A stretch of DNA of 64,000 nucleotides. Source: Alteromonas abrolhosensis (lineage in GTDB: Bacteria > Pseudomonadota > Gammaproteobacteria > Enterobacterales > Alteromonadaceae). The notes beneath the pieces were generated by a model. It ran no database searches, was not told the origin of the DNA, and worked only from the letters and a program-made list of their open reading frames with translations. The stretch is from the NCBI RefSeq assembly GCF_001953635.1, contig NZ_MEJH01000003.1, positions 1,143,287-1,207,286 of the forward strand, written 5' to 3'. The translations under genes and the position numbers were made by a program. Below are positions 27,116 through 36,139 of the stretch, one piece after another (position 1 is the stretch's first letter; each line of letters opens with the position of its first letter).

Positions 27116-27886
27116 TTAGCAAGCACATAGCTCGCAATCCACGCCTGTAGGCAACTTCCAGTTTCGCCACTCGTGCGACAAAGCATCAAACGTCATCAAC
27201 GTGTTTCTAGGAATGTTATCGAAATCCATCAATACTTGCATAGCTAACATAGCTTGGTAAGTGCCAACAATGTTTACCACAGGAGAGAAAATCCCTGCCT
27301 CGACGCAGCTTAAATCGGGCGATTCAAATAAGGTTCGTAGGCACGCATAGCAACGGCTTTTGCCAGGTATTGCCACGAACAGTTGGCCTTCAAAGCGAAT
27401 GGCTGCGCCTGAAACCAGCGGTGTATTCAGTTTGAAACACAATTCATTGATTACATCTCGCGAGTCGACGTTGTCAGTGCAATCTAATACAACATCTGCA
27501 CGTTCTATGGCCTGTTTTAATGTTGGCGATAGTGGAGCAGTGCCGGGCGCTGAAAACGGCTTTGCTATTACGGTAATGTTGCAGTCGCTATTTATCGCAT
27601 TAAGCCGCGATTTAGCCGCTTCCACTTTGCTTGTGCCCACGTCTTGTTCGCTAAACAAGGTTTGCCTTGGCAGGTTGGTGGTCTCTACAATGTCATGGTC
27701 GATGAGTGTTAGCGAGCCAACGCCGCTGGCACACAGACTAGTTGCGGCCGCGGTGCCAAGCCCGCCAATGCCAATGATACAGATATTTGCGTTTAACAAC
27801 GCTTCCTGACCGTTTAGGTCGACTTTGGGAAGTACAATATGGCGGTTATAGCGCATAGCCTGCTGATTAGTTAGGCTTTTAGACAT
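27116..27886 (-). CDS. moeB: MoeB, molybdopterin-synthase adenylyltransferase
   Basis: A 256-aa E1-like enzyme of the ThiF/MoeB/HesA family. It has the ATP-binding GIGGLGTAAATSL (residues ~39-51), the LPRQTLF block, the DCTDN motif, and the two zinc-binding cysteine pairs CYACLRTLF and CELCAC at the C-terminus. It activates the C-terminal Gly of MoaD, whose gene is in the same cluster (29171). Divergent from moaB with a 124-bp spacer. ThiF is an alternative, but the moa genes next door favour MoeB. Confidence 0.9.
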   Translation of the reverse strand: MSKSLTNQQAMRYNRHIVLPKVDLNGQEALLNANICIIGIGGLGTAAATSLCASGVGSLTLIDHDIVETTNLPRQTLFSEQDVGTSKVEAAKSRLNAINSDCNITVIAKPFSAPGTAPLSPTLKQAIERADVVLDCTDNVDSRDVINELCFKLNTPLVSGAAIRFEGQLFVAIPGKSRCYACLRTLFESPDLSCVEAGIFSPVVNIVGTYQAMLAMQVLMDFDNIPRNTLMTFDALSHEWRNWKLPTGVDCELCAC

Positions 27887-28010
27887 AGTTTATGCCAACT
27901 TAGTTGTTGAATTCATGGCATGCACCCTTATAAAGTGATTACCAATTAGTATTTTGGCTGGTACTTTATCAAAAACCGCCAAAATGTCGCATATCAAATT
28001 AGGATTTCAT

Positions 28011-28517
28011 ATGTCAGTTGTCAGCCAACCCCTTAATATTGCCGTTTTAACTATTTCGGATACGCGCACCCTCGAAAACGACAAGTCAGGAGACTATCTA
28101 AAAGAGGCGCTTACCTCGGTTGGCCATAATCTTTACGACCGCGATTTGGTGAAAGACGATATTTATCAGCAGCGCGCTGTAGTGTCGAAATGGATTGCTG
28201 ATAGAAACATTCACGCAGTATTAATTACTGGTGGTACAGGCTTTACCCACCGTGACTCAACGCCAGAAGCGATCAGTGTTTTGTTCGACAAAGAAGTTGA
28301 TGGCTTTGGAGAGCTATTTCGCCAAATTAGCTATGAAGAAATCGGTACGTCAACTATTCAGTCTCGCGCAGTAGCTGGCTTCGCCAATAATACGGTTATT
28401 TTCTGCCTGCCAGGTTCAACAGGCGCGTGTCGTACGGCGTGGGAAAAAATTATATCTAGCCAGCTTGATGCCGACTTTAGACCGTGTAATTTCGTAAAGC
28501 ATCTGGTGGAAGCATGA
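28011..28517 (+). CDS. moaB: MoaB, molybdenum cofactor biosynthesis protein B
   Basis: A 168-aa MoaB/MogA-family protein: LTISDTRTLENDKSGDYL, LITGGTGFTHRDSTPEAI, EEIGTSTIQSRAVAG and PGSTGACRTAWE match E. coli MoaB block by block. The start is ATG 28011, with AGGA six bases upstream; an upstream in-frame start (27954) is not supported. MoaB/MogA act at the adenylylation step of molybdopterin. First gene of the moaBCDE-modABC strand, overlapping moaC by 4 bp (ATGA). Confidence 0.92.
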   Translation: MSVVSQPLNIAVLTISDTRTLENDKSGDYLKEALTSVGHNLYDRDLVKDDIYQQRAVVSKWIADRNIHAVLITGGTGFTHRDSTPEAISVLFDKEVDGFGELFRQISYEEIGTSTIQSRAVAGFANNTVIFCLPGSTGACRTAWEKIISSQLDADFRPCNFVKHLVEA

Positions 28518-28993
28518 GTACCTTTAGCCATTTAAACGCTGGTGGCGAAGCCAACATGGTAGACGTTAGCGACAAAGACGTTACTAAGCGAGAAGCTACA
28601 GCAGAGGGGTTCTTGTACGTAAGCGAAGACGTAATTCGCCAAATCTCAGAAGCAAAAATTGCAAAGGGTGATGTATTTGCAGTTGCTCGTGTAGCGGGTA
28701 TTCAAGGGGCGAAACGCTGTGCTGACCTTATTCCACTGTGTCACCCATTGGCACTGTCAAAGGTGGATATTAATTTTGACATTCAAGCTGACCAAAACCG
28801 TATCAAAGCCACTTGCTATTGCAAGTTAAGCGGCAAAACGGGCGTTGAAATGGAAGCGCTCACGGGCGTAAATGTGGCGCTGTTAACCTTATTTGATATG
28901 TGCAAAGCCATCGACCCTGGCATGCATATGGAAGGAATACGAGTATTGGAGAAAAAGGGCGGCAAGACAGGCCACTGGCAGTCTGACACATAG
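28514..28993 (+). CDS. moaC: MoaC, cyclic pyranopterin monophosphate synthase
   Basis: A 159-aa MoaC: GEANMVDVSDKDVTKREA, AARVAGIQGAKR-type segment, DLIPLCHPL and the catalytic KTGVEMEALTGV with TLFDMCKAIDPGM are all present. MoaC completes formation of cyclic pyranopterin monophosphate after MoaA; moaA itself is not in the window. It overlaps moaB by ATGA, so translation is coupled. A 177-bp spacer separates it from moaD. Confidence 0.95.
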   Translation: MSTFSHLNAGGEANMVDVSDKDVTKREATAEGFLYVSEDVIRQISEAKIAKGDVFAVARVAGIQGAKRCADLIPLCHPLALSKVDINFDIQADQNRIKATCYCKLSGKTGVEMEALTGVNVALLTLFDMCKAIDPGMHMEGIRVLEKKGGKTGHWQSDT

Positions 28994-29170
28994 TGCAGAC
29001 ATAAAAGGGTAACAAGAACAGTAAAAAGAACAGTAAGTTCAAAACGCAACGCGCAAAAAGTATACGCGCGCTTAAAGGGCAACGTACTTTAGGTTTAACG
29101 ACTTTGTAAGGCTAGGAGAGAACAATCTGCGCGTACAAAGAAACGTTAATAAAGCATTTTAAGGAAAAGC
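28994..29170. other. Spacer inside the moa operon with a tandem repeat
   Basis: A 177-bp gap between moaC and moaD, unusual for a tight operon. AAGAACAGTAA occurs twice, at 29014-29024 and 29026-29036. No Moco riboswitch could be recognised and no hairpin terminator is clear. It might hold an internal promoter for moaD-modC. Confidence 0.4.
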
Positions 29171-29419
29171 ATGCAGGTTACGGTTAAAACATTCGCACAA
29201 ACCCGAGAGATTACGGGAGAGGACAATATTGCGCTTTATTTAAGTGACAATAGCACCGTTGAAACCGCAATATCGCAGCTTAAAACTCGCAGTGATAAAT
29301 GGGAGTTAGCGCTGGAGGGCAGTGTGCTAACTGCTTGTAATCAAGAACTGTGCGATACCCAAACAGTACTTAGCGACGGCGATGAGCTGGCACTTTTTCC
29401 ACCTGTGACAGGGGGCTAG
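29171..29419 (+). CDS. moaD: MoaD, molybdopterin synthase small subunit
   Basis: An 82-aa ubiquitin-fold protein ending in FPPVTGG, whose final Gly-Gly is thiocarboxylated by MoeB and delivers sulphur to the pterin. It opens VTVKTFAQTREITG, the typical MoaD start. AAGGAAAAGC precedes the ATG. moaE starts 2 bp after its stop, so the two synthase subunits are co-translated. Confidence 0.95.
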   Translation: MQVTVKTFAQTREITGEDNIALYLSDNSTVETAISQLKTRSDKWELALEGSVLTACNQELCDTQTVLSDGDELALFPPVTGG

Positions 29420-29421
29420 CT

Positions 29422-29895
29422 ATGTTCGCGCTAGTTCAAGTTGAAGATTTCGACCAAGGCGAGCTGTACGCAAGGCTAAAACATTCGGCAGACGAGAAGG
29501 CTAGCGGAAATACCGGCGCTATCGTTACTTTTACCGGGCTAGTGCGAGATTTTAATAACGCTGGTGATATTGACGGTATTGAATTAGAGCATTACCCGGG
29601 TATGACTGAAAAAGCGTTAATGCTTCTTGTTGAACAAGCGAGCGAACGCTTTTCACTTAACAGTGCTGGCGCACTGCACAGAGTAGGGCGCATATACAAC
29701 AACGAACAAATTGTGTGGGTAGGTGCTGCGGCTCCACACCGTCAAGCCGCATTTGACGCGGCCAGCTACTTAATGGACATGCTTAAACAGTCGGTACCGC
29801 TTTGGAAAAAAGAATTTAAGGGCGATAAATCTGAATGGGTTGAGGCGAAAGCATCTGACGATAAAGCGGCACTTAAGTGGATGCGCAAAAAGTAA
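29422..29895 (+). CDS. moaE: MoaE, molybdopterin synthase large subunit
   Basis: A 157-aa MoaE: GAIVTFTGLVRDFN, LEHYPGMTEKAL, HRVGRIYNNEQIVWVGAAAPHR and the catalytic-lysine region VPLWKKEFKGD are present. It forms the MPT synthase heterotetramer with MoaD. The stop codon overlaps the modA ATG as TAATG, linking cofactor synthesis directly to molybdate uptake. Confidence 0.95.
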   Translation: MFALVQVEDFDQGELYARLKHSADEKASGNTGAIVTFTGLVRDFNNAGDIDGIELEHYPGMTEKALMLLVEQASERFSLNSAGALHRVGRIYNNEQIVWVGAAAPHRQAAFDAASYLMDMLKQSVPLWKKEFKGDKSEWVEAKASDDKAALKWMRKK

Positions 29896-31112
29896 TGCTC
29901 TTTTCTTTAGCAACGCGACTTTCAAGCCTTATTTATTCGGTCACGCTACTTTTGGCATGTGTTACTGTTATTAGTATCTCTACTGCACAGGCGAGCCGTT
30001 TTGAGGCGGCAAATACGTCAGTAAATGAGAGCCGCAGTAGTAGTTCCACTAAGCAAAATCATTCGGTTACTTTCAAGCACGACGAAAAAATTAACGTTGC
30101 CGTTGCGGCGAACTTCGCAAAACCTTTAAAAAGCATTGCTGAGCAGTTTACCGATCTTACAGGCATAGAGGTTGCGGTAACGGTATCTTCTAGCGGTACT
30201 TTCTACGCGCAAATTCAACACGGTGCCAGCTTTGATGTGTTTTTGTCGGCTGATCGCGCTAGACCGCAAGCGCTGGCTGATAATAATCTGGTGCACAAAA
30301 ATAATGTGGTGGATTACGCTAAAGGCAAGTTGGCGTTTGTCTATGCAGGCGATTTATCAAGTAAGAAATCTAGCAAGACATTCGGTGAAAAAAATTGCGA
30401 GCAATTTTCGGTGGCATTTTCAGAGCAAGTTTCTGGACAGTCCTCGGGGGCATTTAAGGAAGATGCGAACGCGCAACTAGGTACTCAGCTTGCCGGTTGT
30501 TTATCTAAGCAGCTTGTTCAGTTATTTAAAGAACCACAAAGCAAGATAGCCATTGCTAACCCCAAACTTGCGCCCTATGGCATTGCTGCACAGCAAACTT
30601 TGCATAACTTATCGCTTTGGCAAGAGTTTTTACCACACAGGGTAATGGGTAAAAACGTATTACAAACCCTGCAGTTTTATACTACCGGTAGCGTGAAAGG
30701 GGCGTTTGTTGCGTATTCGTTGGCGTTGGACTTGCCTTCAGAGTTAAACCCTAATTTGTCTTCTCGTTTTACAAGCGTTGTCAGTGCAAAAAGCACTGAA
30801 GCTACCACCGTTATCATTCCTGTCCCTGAAAACTTGTACCAACCTATTATTCAGTCACTGGTGGTTAATAGCAAAGCGGCCGCTTCACTGTCACCGAATC
30901 TGTTCGACCCCCTTACTACCGTAAATGCAACCACGCCAGTACAAGAGCCAGCCCCTGGGAAAGAAGAAACTACCAGATCGTTTAGTTTAAAAGACGCTAA
31001 TGGCGTTTCATCGGCCAGTTTGTTTGTGCAATATCTAATGTCGAAAAGTGTGCAGCACAGCCTAATTGAATGGGGTTATGAGCCCGCCATTGTATTTGGT
31101 GTGGGTGAATAA
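29895..31112 (+). CDS. modA: ModA, molybdate ABC transporter substrate-binding protein (enlarged)
   Basis: Periplasmic molybdate-binding protein: signal peptide to about residue 34, then INVAVAANFAKPLKSIAEQF, VTVSSSGTFYAQIQHGASFDVFLSADRARPQAL and AKGKLAFVYA, the ModA N-lobe blocks. The start overlaps the moaE stop (TAATG). At 405 aa it is far longer than typical ModA (~250 aa): a Ser-rich stretch after the signal, an insertion of ~45 residues after KLAFVYAGDL, and another near residues 300-360 (TTVNATTPVQEPAPG...) account for the excess. Followed after 2 bp by modB. Confidence 0.88.
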   Translation: MLFSLATRLSSLIYSVTLLLACVTVISISTAQASRFEAANTSVNESRSSSSTKQNHSVTFKHDEKINVAVAANFAKPLKSIAEQFTDLTGIEVAVTVSSSGTFYAQIQHGASFDVFLSADRARPQALADNNLVHKNNVVDYAKGKLAFVYAGDLSSKKSSKTFGEKNCEQFSVAFSEQVSGQSSGAFKEDANAQLGTQLAGCLSKQLVQLFKEPQSKIAIANPKLAPYGIAAQQTLHNLSLWQEFLPHRVMGKNVLQTLQFYTTGSVKGAFVAYSLALDLPSELNPNLSSRFTSVVSAKSTEATTVIIPVPENLYQPIIQSLVVNSKAAASLSPNLFDPLTTVNATTPVQEPAPGKEETTRSFSLKDANGVSSASLFVQYLMSKSVQHSLIEWGYEPAIVFGVGE

Positions 31113-31114
31113 AC

Positions 31115-31810
31115 ATGGTCACGGAATTCTTTGGAGCCTCGACACTTGAAGCTATATTACTAACGTTAAAGCTGGCATTTATAACCAGTAGCTTGCTGTT
31201 GTTAATCGCACTACCGCTAGCGTGGTTTTTAGCGAACTGGCAGAGCAAAGCTAAGCCTTTGGTTATGTCGATACTCGCGTTGCCTTTAGTGCTACCGCCT
31301 ACTGTGCTGGGGTTTTATCTGCTTATTGCTTTTTCGCCGCAAAGTACGCTAGGTCAGGGGTGGCAAAGCCTAACGGGTAGCAATTTAGTATTTAGCTTTG
31401 AAGGTTTGGTATTGGGGTCAGTTATCTACTCTCTTCCATTTGCTCTACAGCCTTTATACAGCGGCTTTTCGCAACTGGATAACCGTTATTTAGATGTAGC
31501 AAAAACGCTGGGTTTTTCGGCCGCCGAAGCTTTTATGAAAATCGTGCTGCCTTTAAGCAAAGCGCCCATTGTGGTGGCATTAGGCTTAAGCTTTGCTCAT
31601 ACCATAGGCGAGTTTGGCGTAGTGCTAATGATAGGTGGCAATATTCCTGGGGAAACTCAAGTGCTGTCAATTGCACTATATGAGCAGGTAGAAGCGTTGG
31701 AATATAAAAGCGCACATAACCTATCGCTAGCACTACTGGTATTTTCATTTGTTATGCTCGCGGCACTCTATCGTTTTAATGGTGTCACCCGTAGTGATGA
31801 GGAGCGCTAA
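31115..31810 (+). CDS. modB: ModB, molybdate ABC transporter permease
   Basis: A 231-aa permease with about five to six hydrophobic segments and the EAA-loop block DVAKTLGFSAAEAFMKIVLPLSKAPI. It also carries PLVLPPTVLGFYLLI and the C-terminal GEFGVVLMIGGNIPGETQ that is characteristic of ModB. It lies 2 bp after modA and 1 bp before modC. Confidence 0.95.
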   Translation: MVTEFFGASTLEAILLTLKLAFITSSLLLLIALPLAWFLANWQSKAKPLVMSILALPLVLPPTVLGFYLLIAFSPQSTLGQGWQSLTGSNLVFSFEGLVLGSVIYSLPFALQPLYSGFSQLDNRYLDVAKTLGFSAAEAFMKIVLPLSKAPIVVALGLSFAHTIGEFGVVLMIGGNIPGETQVLSIALYEQVEALEYKSAHNLSLALLVFSFVMLAALYRFNGVTRSDEER

Positions 31811-31811
31811 C

Positions 31812-33074
31812 ATGCAAATATCAGCGCTTCTACCGAATCGCATTGATGCAAAAATCTCGTTGCAGCCGCAAAGCCGTTTTATTGGGGTTACTGGTCCATC
31901 AGGAGCGGGCAAAAGCAGTTTATTTCGCGCCTTAGCTGGCGTAGAAAAAAGCGCAAAAGTGCAAACGCCGTGGACCGCTCAAAAGGTTGGTATTGTGTTT
32001 CAGCAGCCTATGCTATTTCCTCATACCGATGTTCGCGGCAATTTGGCCTTAGCACAGCGTCACGCAAGCCCTAATGCAATGTCTATCAATGCGTGTTTGC
32101 GCGGTTGCTATTGCGAGCATTTAATCGACAAGCCAGTTCACGCGCTTTCGGGTGGTGAAGCGCAGCGGGTCGCGATTGCGCGGGCGCTGGTTAATGGGCC
32201 AGGCGTGTTATTACTAGATGAATCGTTAAGCGCGATTGATATCTTTACTCGCCGTAAAATTTATCAGTTTTTGAATAATTTGTGTGTGTCGAGCCAGTTA
32301 ACCTGCTTTGTCATTTCCCACGACTTAGACGATCTTGCTTTGTTTAGTGATGAGCTCGTTTACATTGATCAAGGCCGCACAGAACTGTGTGGCCCAACGC
32401 GCGATGTATTGGCGCAAGTATTCGAAAAAGAAGGATTGGCGACACCGTCTAGCGTACTTGAAGGATTAAAGGTTACCTCAACCCGTAAAAGCAATAATAA
32501 CCAGACGCCCAAAACTGTCGTCGACCAAGCTTGCGCTGACCTATCGGGAGAAGGCCAAGACACTTCAATGATGTTAGATTGTGAAGAATATAAGCCAGAA
32601 GATGGAATAGAGCGGATAATGGTGGCAGGTCACGAAGTGTATGTCACCGACGAATCACTGTCGTACTCATCAATCGTGAACGAGTATTCAGACAAACGAG
32701 CCTATACCGACAACAACGCTTTACATGCTGAAGTCAGTGACCAAGTATCCGTCCGTTTCGCAGTGAAAGCCTGTGACGTAAGTATCGATACTAATATCGC
32801 TGACTTTAGCAATGTCAGCACAATCAGCATCTTAAATGCATTGCCTTGCATTATATCTTCTATCGACCCCGTGACTAATCCGTCAAAGGCTTCGCAAGGC
32901 AACACGGGGTTCGCCCCCGAAAAGCAAGGCGCGGCATTCGGCGCAAAGGTTCTGTTGAAACTGACTCTGTTAAATAGTAATCAGACCCTTTACGCGAGTA
33001 TTAGTAACATTTCTCTAGCGCGCCTTAAACTCAAAGTGGGTATGCAGGTGATTGCGCGATTTAAATTGCCTTAG
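31812..33074 (+). CDS. modC: ModC, molybdate ABC transporter ATPase with long C-terminal extension
   Basis: ATP-binding subunit: Walker A TGPSGAGKSS, Q-loop VFQQPMLFPH, signature LSGGEAQRVAIARAL, Walker B LLLDESLSAID and switch ISHDLDD. ATG 31812 is chosen, 1 bp after the modB stop, over an upstream start inside modB. It is 420 aa, longer than E. coli ModC (352). A ~130-residue linker without known motifs separates the ATPase from a single C-terminal TOBE/Mop-like segment (VLLKLTLLNSNQTLYASISN ... KVGMQVIARFKL). The last 14 bp overlap the 3' end of convergent hemN. Confidence 0.9.
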   Translation: MQISALLPNRIDAKISLQPQSRFIGVTGPSGAGKSSLFRALAGVEKSAKVQTPWTAQKVGIVFQQPMLFPHTDVRGNLALAQRHASPNAMSINACLRGCYCEHLIDKPVHALSGGEAQRVAIARALVNGPGVLLLDESLSAIDIFTRRKIYQFLNNLCVSSQLTCFVISHDLDDLALFSDELVYIDQGRTELCGPTRDVLAQVFEKEGLATPSSVLEGLKVTSTRKSNNNQTPKTVVDQACADLSGEGQDTSMMLDCEEYKPEDGIERIMVAGHEVYVTDESLSYSSIVNEYSDKRAYTDNNALHAEVSDQVSVRFAVKACDVSIDTNIADFSNVSTISILNALPCIISSIDPVTNPSKASQGNTGFAPEKQGAAFGAKVLLKLTLLNSNQTLYASISNISLARLKLKVGMQVIARFKLP

Positions 33075-34404
33075 AATAATTGCTGAGCGTTTCGCTTACA
33101 TTAAGGTAGGCGTCAAAGCGAGCACAGATTGCGCGAACATAAATGCGGGCCTTTTCAGGTATGCTAATACTGTGAGGGCTAAGACGAACAAGACCATCGT
33201 CTTCTAATCCCGATAAATTGTTCAATGCCCCCGAAAAATACTCATCAAAAATGATGTGGTGCTTCTTCTCAATATACGGCTTATTAACTTCTAAATTGCA
33301 CATGAGGCTAGATATCACATCGCGGCGGATAAGGTCATCGCTACTGAGTGTTAACCCCACCACGGCTGAAGGCTGCTGCTGATCTATGCGAGTGTAATAG
33401 TCTTTTAAATCTTTCGCGTTCTGTGCAAAGGCATTTCCAACCGTACTAATAGCCGATACGCCAATGCCTACTAAGTCTGTATCACCACGCAACGTATAGC
33501 CTTGGAAATTGCGGTGAAGCTCGCCTTGGTTTTTGGCTATTGCAAGAGAGTCGGTGCTTAAGGCGAAATGGTCAAGGCCAATCATCTCATAACCCACGCT
33601 CGTGAAATTGTTCACGGCAAGCTTGTAAAGTGCTGCTTTTTCTTCGCTGTTAGGAAGTGTTTCTGGAGCAAATTTCCGCTGTGCAGCAAAGCGTTCCGGC
33701 AGGTGTGCATAGCTAAAAAGAGAAATGCGATCCGGCATCATTGCTTTTGTCGCTGCTATGGTAGATTTAAAGGTCTCCAGCGATTGATTTGGCAACCCGT
33801 AAATTAAATCTAAGTTCACAGACTCAAAACCCAGTGAGCGGGCTTCAAACACAAGTTCGGCTATGTGAGATGTGCTTTGTACGCGGTTTATAGTTTTTTG
33901 TACATTGTAATCGGTATCTTGCAAACCAAAACTAATGCGTGTGTATCCTAGCGATCTCAAATGCTGCAGATAGCGTTTATCAACATTTCTAGGGTCGAGC
34001 TCTATTGAAAGTTCAGCACTTGCATCAAAGGAGAAGTGTTTTTTTAGCAAGTACATTAAATATGCATGTTGGGTTTCATTTAAGAAACTTGGTGAGCCAC
34101 CGCCCAAATGCAAGGAAACAATGTGTTTTCCCTCGGCAAGATAGCGCTTAGTTAACACTTCCTTTTCTAGGTAATGCAAATATTCGTCTGCTTTTTCATT
34201 GTGACGAGTCACTAGCTTATTGCAACCACAGTAATAACACAGGGTTTTACAAAAGGGGATGTGAATATACAAACTCACCGCTGAAGCTTTCGAGACAGTG
34301 AGCGCAGAACGTAGAATGTCGTCTTCGAGTGGTTCAAATTTAAGTGCAGTAGGATAGGATGTGTAGCGTGGTGCGTGCTGCGCATATTTAGTTATAGTAG
34401 ACAT
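33061..34404 (-). CDS. hemN: HemN, oxygen-independent coproporphyrinogen III oxidase
   Basis: A radical-SAM enzyme with the HemN cluster motif HIPFCKTLCYYCGCNK (C-x3-C-x2-C) near residue 55 and LHLGGGSPSFL, ELDPRNV, RISFGLQD and NLDLIYGLP blocks. It decarboxylates coproporphyrinogen III in haem synthesis without oxygen. ATG 34404 gives 447 aa and opens STITKYAQHAPRYTSYPTA as in E. coli HemN (457 aa); an upstream ATG at 34437 is possible. I found no FNR-like site just upstream. Its end overlaps modC by 14 bp. Confidence 0.95.
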   Translation of the reverse strand: MSTITKYAQHAPRYTSYPTALKFEPLEDDILRSALTVSKASAVSLYIHIPFCKTLCYYCGCNKLVTRHNEKADEYLHYLEKEVLTKRYLAEGKHIVSLHLGGGSPSFLNETQHAYLMYLLKKHFSFDASAELSIELDPRNVDKRYLQHLRSLGYTRISFGLQDTDYNVQKTINRVQSTSHIAELVFEARSLGFESVNLDLIYGLPNQSLETFKSTIAATKAMMPDRISLFSYAHLPERFAAQRKFAPETLPNSEEKAALYKLAVNNFTSVGYEMIGLDHFALSTDSLAIAKNQGELHRNFQGYTLRGDTDLVGIGVSAISTVGNAFAQNAKDLKDYYTRIDQQQPSAVVGLTLSSDDLIRRDVISSLMCNLEVNKPYIEKKHHIIFDEYFSGALNNLSGLEDDGLVRLSPHSISIPEKARIYVRAICARFDAYLNVSETLSNYSKAI

Positions 34405-34581
34405 GGTATTGTTTCTTTTTATGGCAATTGGAGTCATCGTAAATCTGCGCTTTATTAAATGGCTACTGCGCCGTTTCTCAATGGGGTGGCAATCAAGTGC
34501 TTGTGTTAGCTTGATATACGACCGTAAGTTTGAGGAACCAGCGAATGGTTCAAAGTGTATCTATTTCGGAAGGAGCGTTTT

Positions 34582-35334
34582 TTGATCTACTTCAAGGTTT
34601 TAGCGTTAAACACAGTATTTTTACTTTTGTTCCCGGTTGTATTGCTACAAGCATTGTGGGTACGTAGAAAAACTGCTGTGCTGCCCGAGCCAGACGGAAA
34701 AAGGGTCTTTACCTCGGCAGAAGATTTAACGCTGCCCTCTACCAGCTTATTGGTGGTAGGCGATTCTGCAGCGGCCGGTGTAGGCGCTACTTCGCAAGAG
34801 GGTGCACTTAGCGGAATACTCTATTTAAGACTGGCTCAATATGGGCCGACGCGGGTATCGCTACATGCCAAAACAGGTTACAAAAGCGAAGATGTCCTTA
34901 ATTTACTTTATGATATTCCTGCCGAAAAATTTACTTCTGCACTAGTCTCCATTGGTGTGAATGATGTCACCAAGTTTGTGTCTCTTAAGCAGTGGCAAAA
35001 AAATGTGGATGCTATAGGTGCGCTACTCACTGAAAAGTTTGGCTGTAAGAGAATTTTATTTACCGCATTACCACCCATTCATTGCTTTCCCGCGTTACCA
35101 CAGCCGTTGCGCACTCTATTGGGCTGTAGAGCATGGCTATTAAATTACGTCTTAGCGCAGCGTGTAGCGGTGCGCGATAATTCAGAAGTACTTTGTGTAA
35201 CTGCACTTAATTTTCATGGCAAGGTGAACGATATTAAGCAAAGTGGCTTGATGGCGGAAGATGGGTTTCATCCCTCAACAAAAGGGTACGAAATTTGGGC
35301 GCATTCGGCATTAGAAAGGCTGAGATCATCCTAA
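34582..35334 (+). CDS. SGNH/GDSL hydrolase, membrane-anchored
   Basis: A 250-aa esterase-like protein. TTG 34582 is chosen because GGAAGGAG lies directly upstream at a fitting distance; an upstream GTG (34555) would place that site inside the gene. An N-terminal hydrophobic helix (LALNTVFLLLFPVVLLQALW) anchors it. Catalytic blocks: VVGDSAAAGVGA (Ser), IGVNDVT (Asn), and DGFHPSTKGYEIWA (Asp-x-x-His). This fits lysophospholipase- or acetyl-esterase-like SGNH proteins; substrate unknown. Divergent from hemN. Confidence 0.85.
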   Translation: MIYFKVLALNTVFLLLFPVVLLQALWVRRKTAVLPEPDGKRVFTSAEDLTLPSTSLLVVGDSAAAGVGATSQEGALSGILYLRLAQYGPTRVSLHAKTGYKSEDVLNLLYDIPAEKFTSALVSIGVNDVTKFVSLKQWQKNVDAIGALLTEKFGCKRILFTALPPIHCFPALPQPLRTLLGCRAWLLNYVLAQRVAVRDNSEVLCVTALNFHGKVNDIKQSGLMAEDGFHPSTKGYEIWAHSALERLRSS

Positions 35335-35434
35335 GCATTCATTACGTACAAATACAGGATGGGGCTTGAAGTTTCATTTTGTAACCTTATCTAAGCCCTT
35401 ACGCATTCTCGAATTCAATAAAGTGAGCCCTTTC

Positions 35435-36112
35435 ATGACAGCAGATTTACAAGGTGCACAAAATGTGCGCGATGGAAAAAGAGTAACGGTAAATATGGTG
35501 TCTGATGTGGTGTGCCCTTGGTGTATTGTTGGATACCAGCGCCTACAAGAAGCCATTAAAACCCTAGATAACATTGAAGTTGATATTAAGTTTCACCCGT
35601 TCGAGCTGAACCCCAATATGCCAGAAGAAGGGCAAAACCTTCGTGAGCATATAATGGAAAAGTACGGCATAAGTGAGCAGCAAAGCGCGCAGAACAGAGC
35701 GCGGCTAGTAGAAGCAGGCGAGCAATTGGGCTTTTCGTTTAATTTTACTGACGACTCTCGCATGCAGAACACGTTTAAGGCGCACCAACTTATCCATTTT
35801 GCAGCAGAAAACGGCCTTGAAGAAGAAATGAAGCTGGCCTTATTTAGTGCCTACTTCACAGATGGTAAAAACATTAATGATATAGGTGTTTTAGTAGAGT
35901 TGGCACAAACTGTTGGCCTTGATAAGTCTGAAGCCGAACAAACCCTTAAAAGTGAAAAATACGCGCAGGCAGTGCGTGAGGAAGAAACTGTTTGGATGCA
36001 GCGTGGTATTCAGAGTGTACCTACCTTTGTAATTGGTAATCAGGGCGTTGCAGGGGCTCAAGAGCCAGCCACATTGGCTGCATTTATTTCCCAAGCAGCA
36101 TCACAGCAATAA
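35435..36112 (+). CDS. DsbA-family oxidoreductase (FrnE-like)
   Basis: A thioredoxin-fold protein of 225 aa with a CPWC active site in VSDVVCPWCIVGYQRL and the DsbA helical insertion; SVPTFVIGNQGVAGAQ is the cis-Pro strand. No signal peptide, so it is cytosolic as in the FrnE/polyketide-isomerase group. ATG 35435 is preferred over an upstream TTG at 35366, though its ribosome site is weak. xdhC follows after 27 bp on the same strand. Confidence 0.88.
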   Translation: MTADLQGAQNVRDGKRVTVNMVSDVVCPWCIVGYQRLQEAIKTLDNIEVDIKFHPFELNPNMPEEGQNLREHIMEKYGISEQQSAQNRARLVEAGEQLGFSFNFTDDSRMQNTFKAHQLIHFAAENGLEEEMKLALFSAYFTDGKNINDIGVLVELAQTVGLDKSEAEQTLKSEKYAQAVREEETVWMQRGIQSVPTFVIGNQGVAGAQEPATLAAFISQAASQQ

Positions 36113-36139
36113 GCAGGTTGAACGGGTTAAGAGGTAGTT

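Noticed and set aside
34405-34581. FNR site upstream of hemN
   Set aside because: Only reversed or partial half-sites (for example ATCAA before TTGAT with wrong spacing); not convincing.
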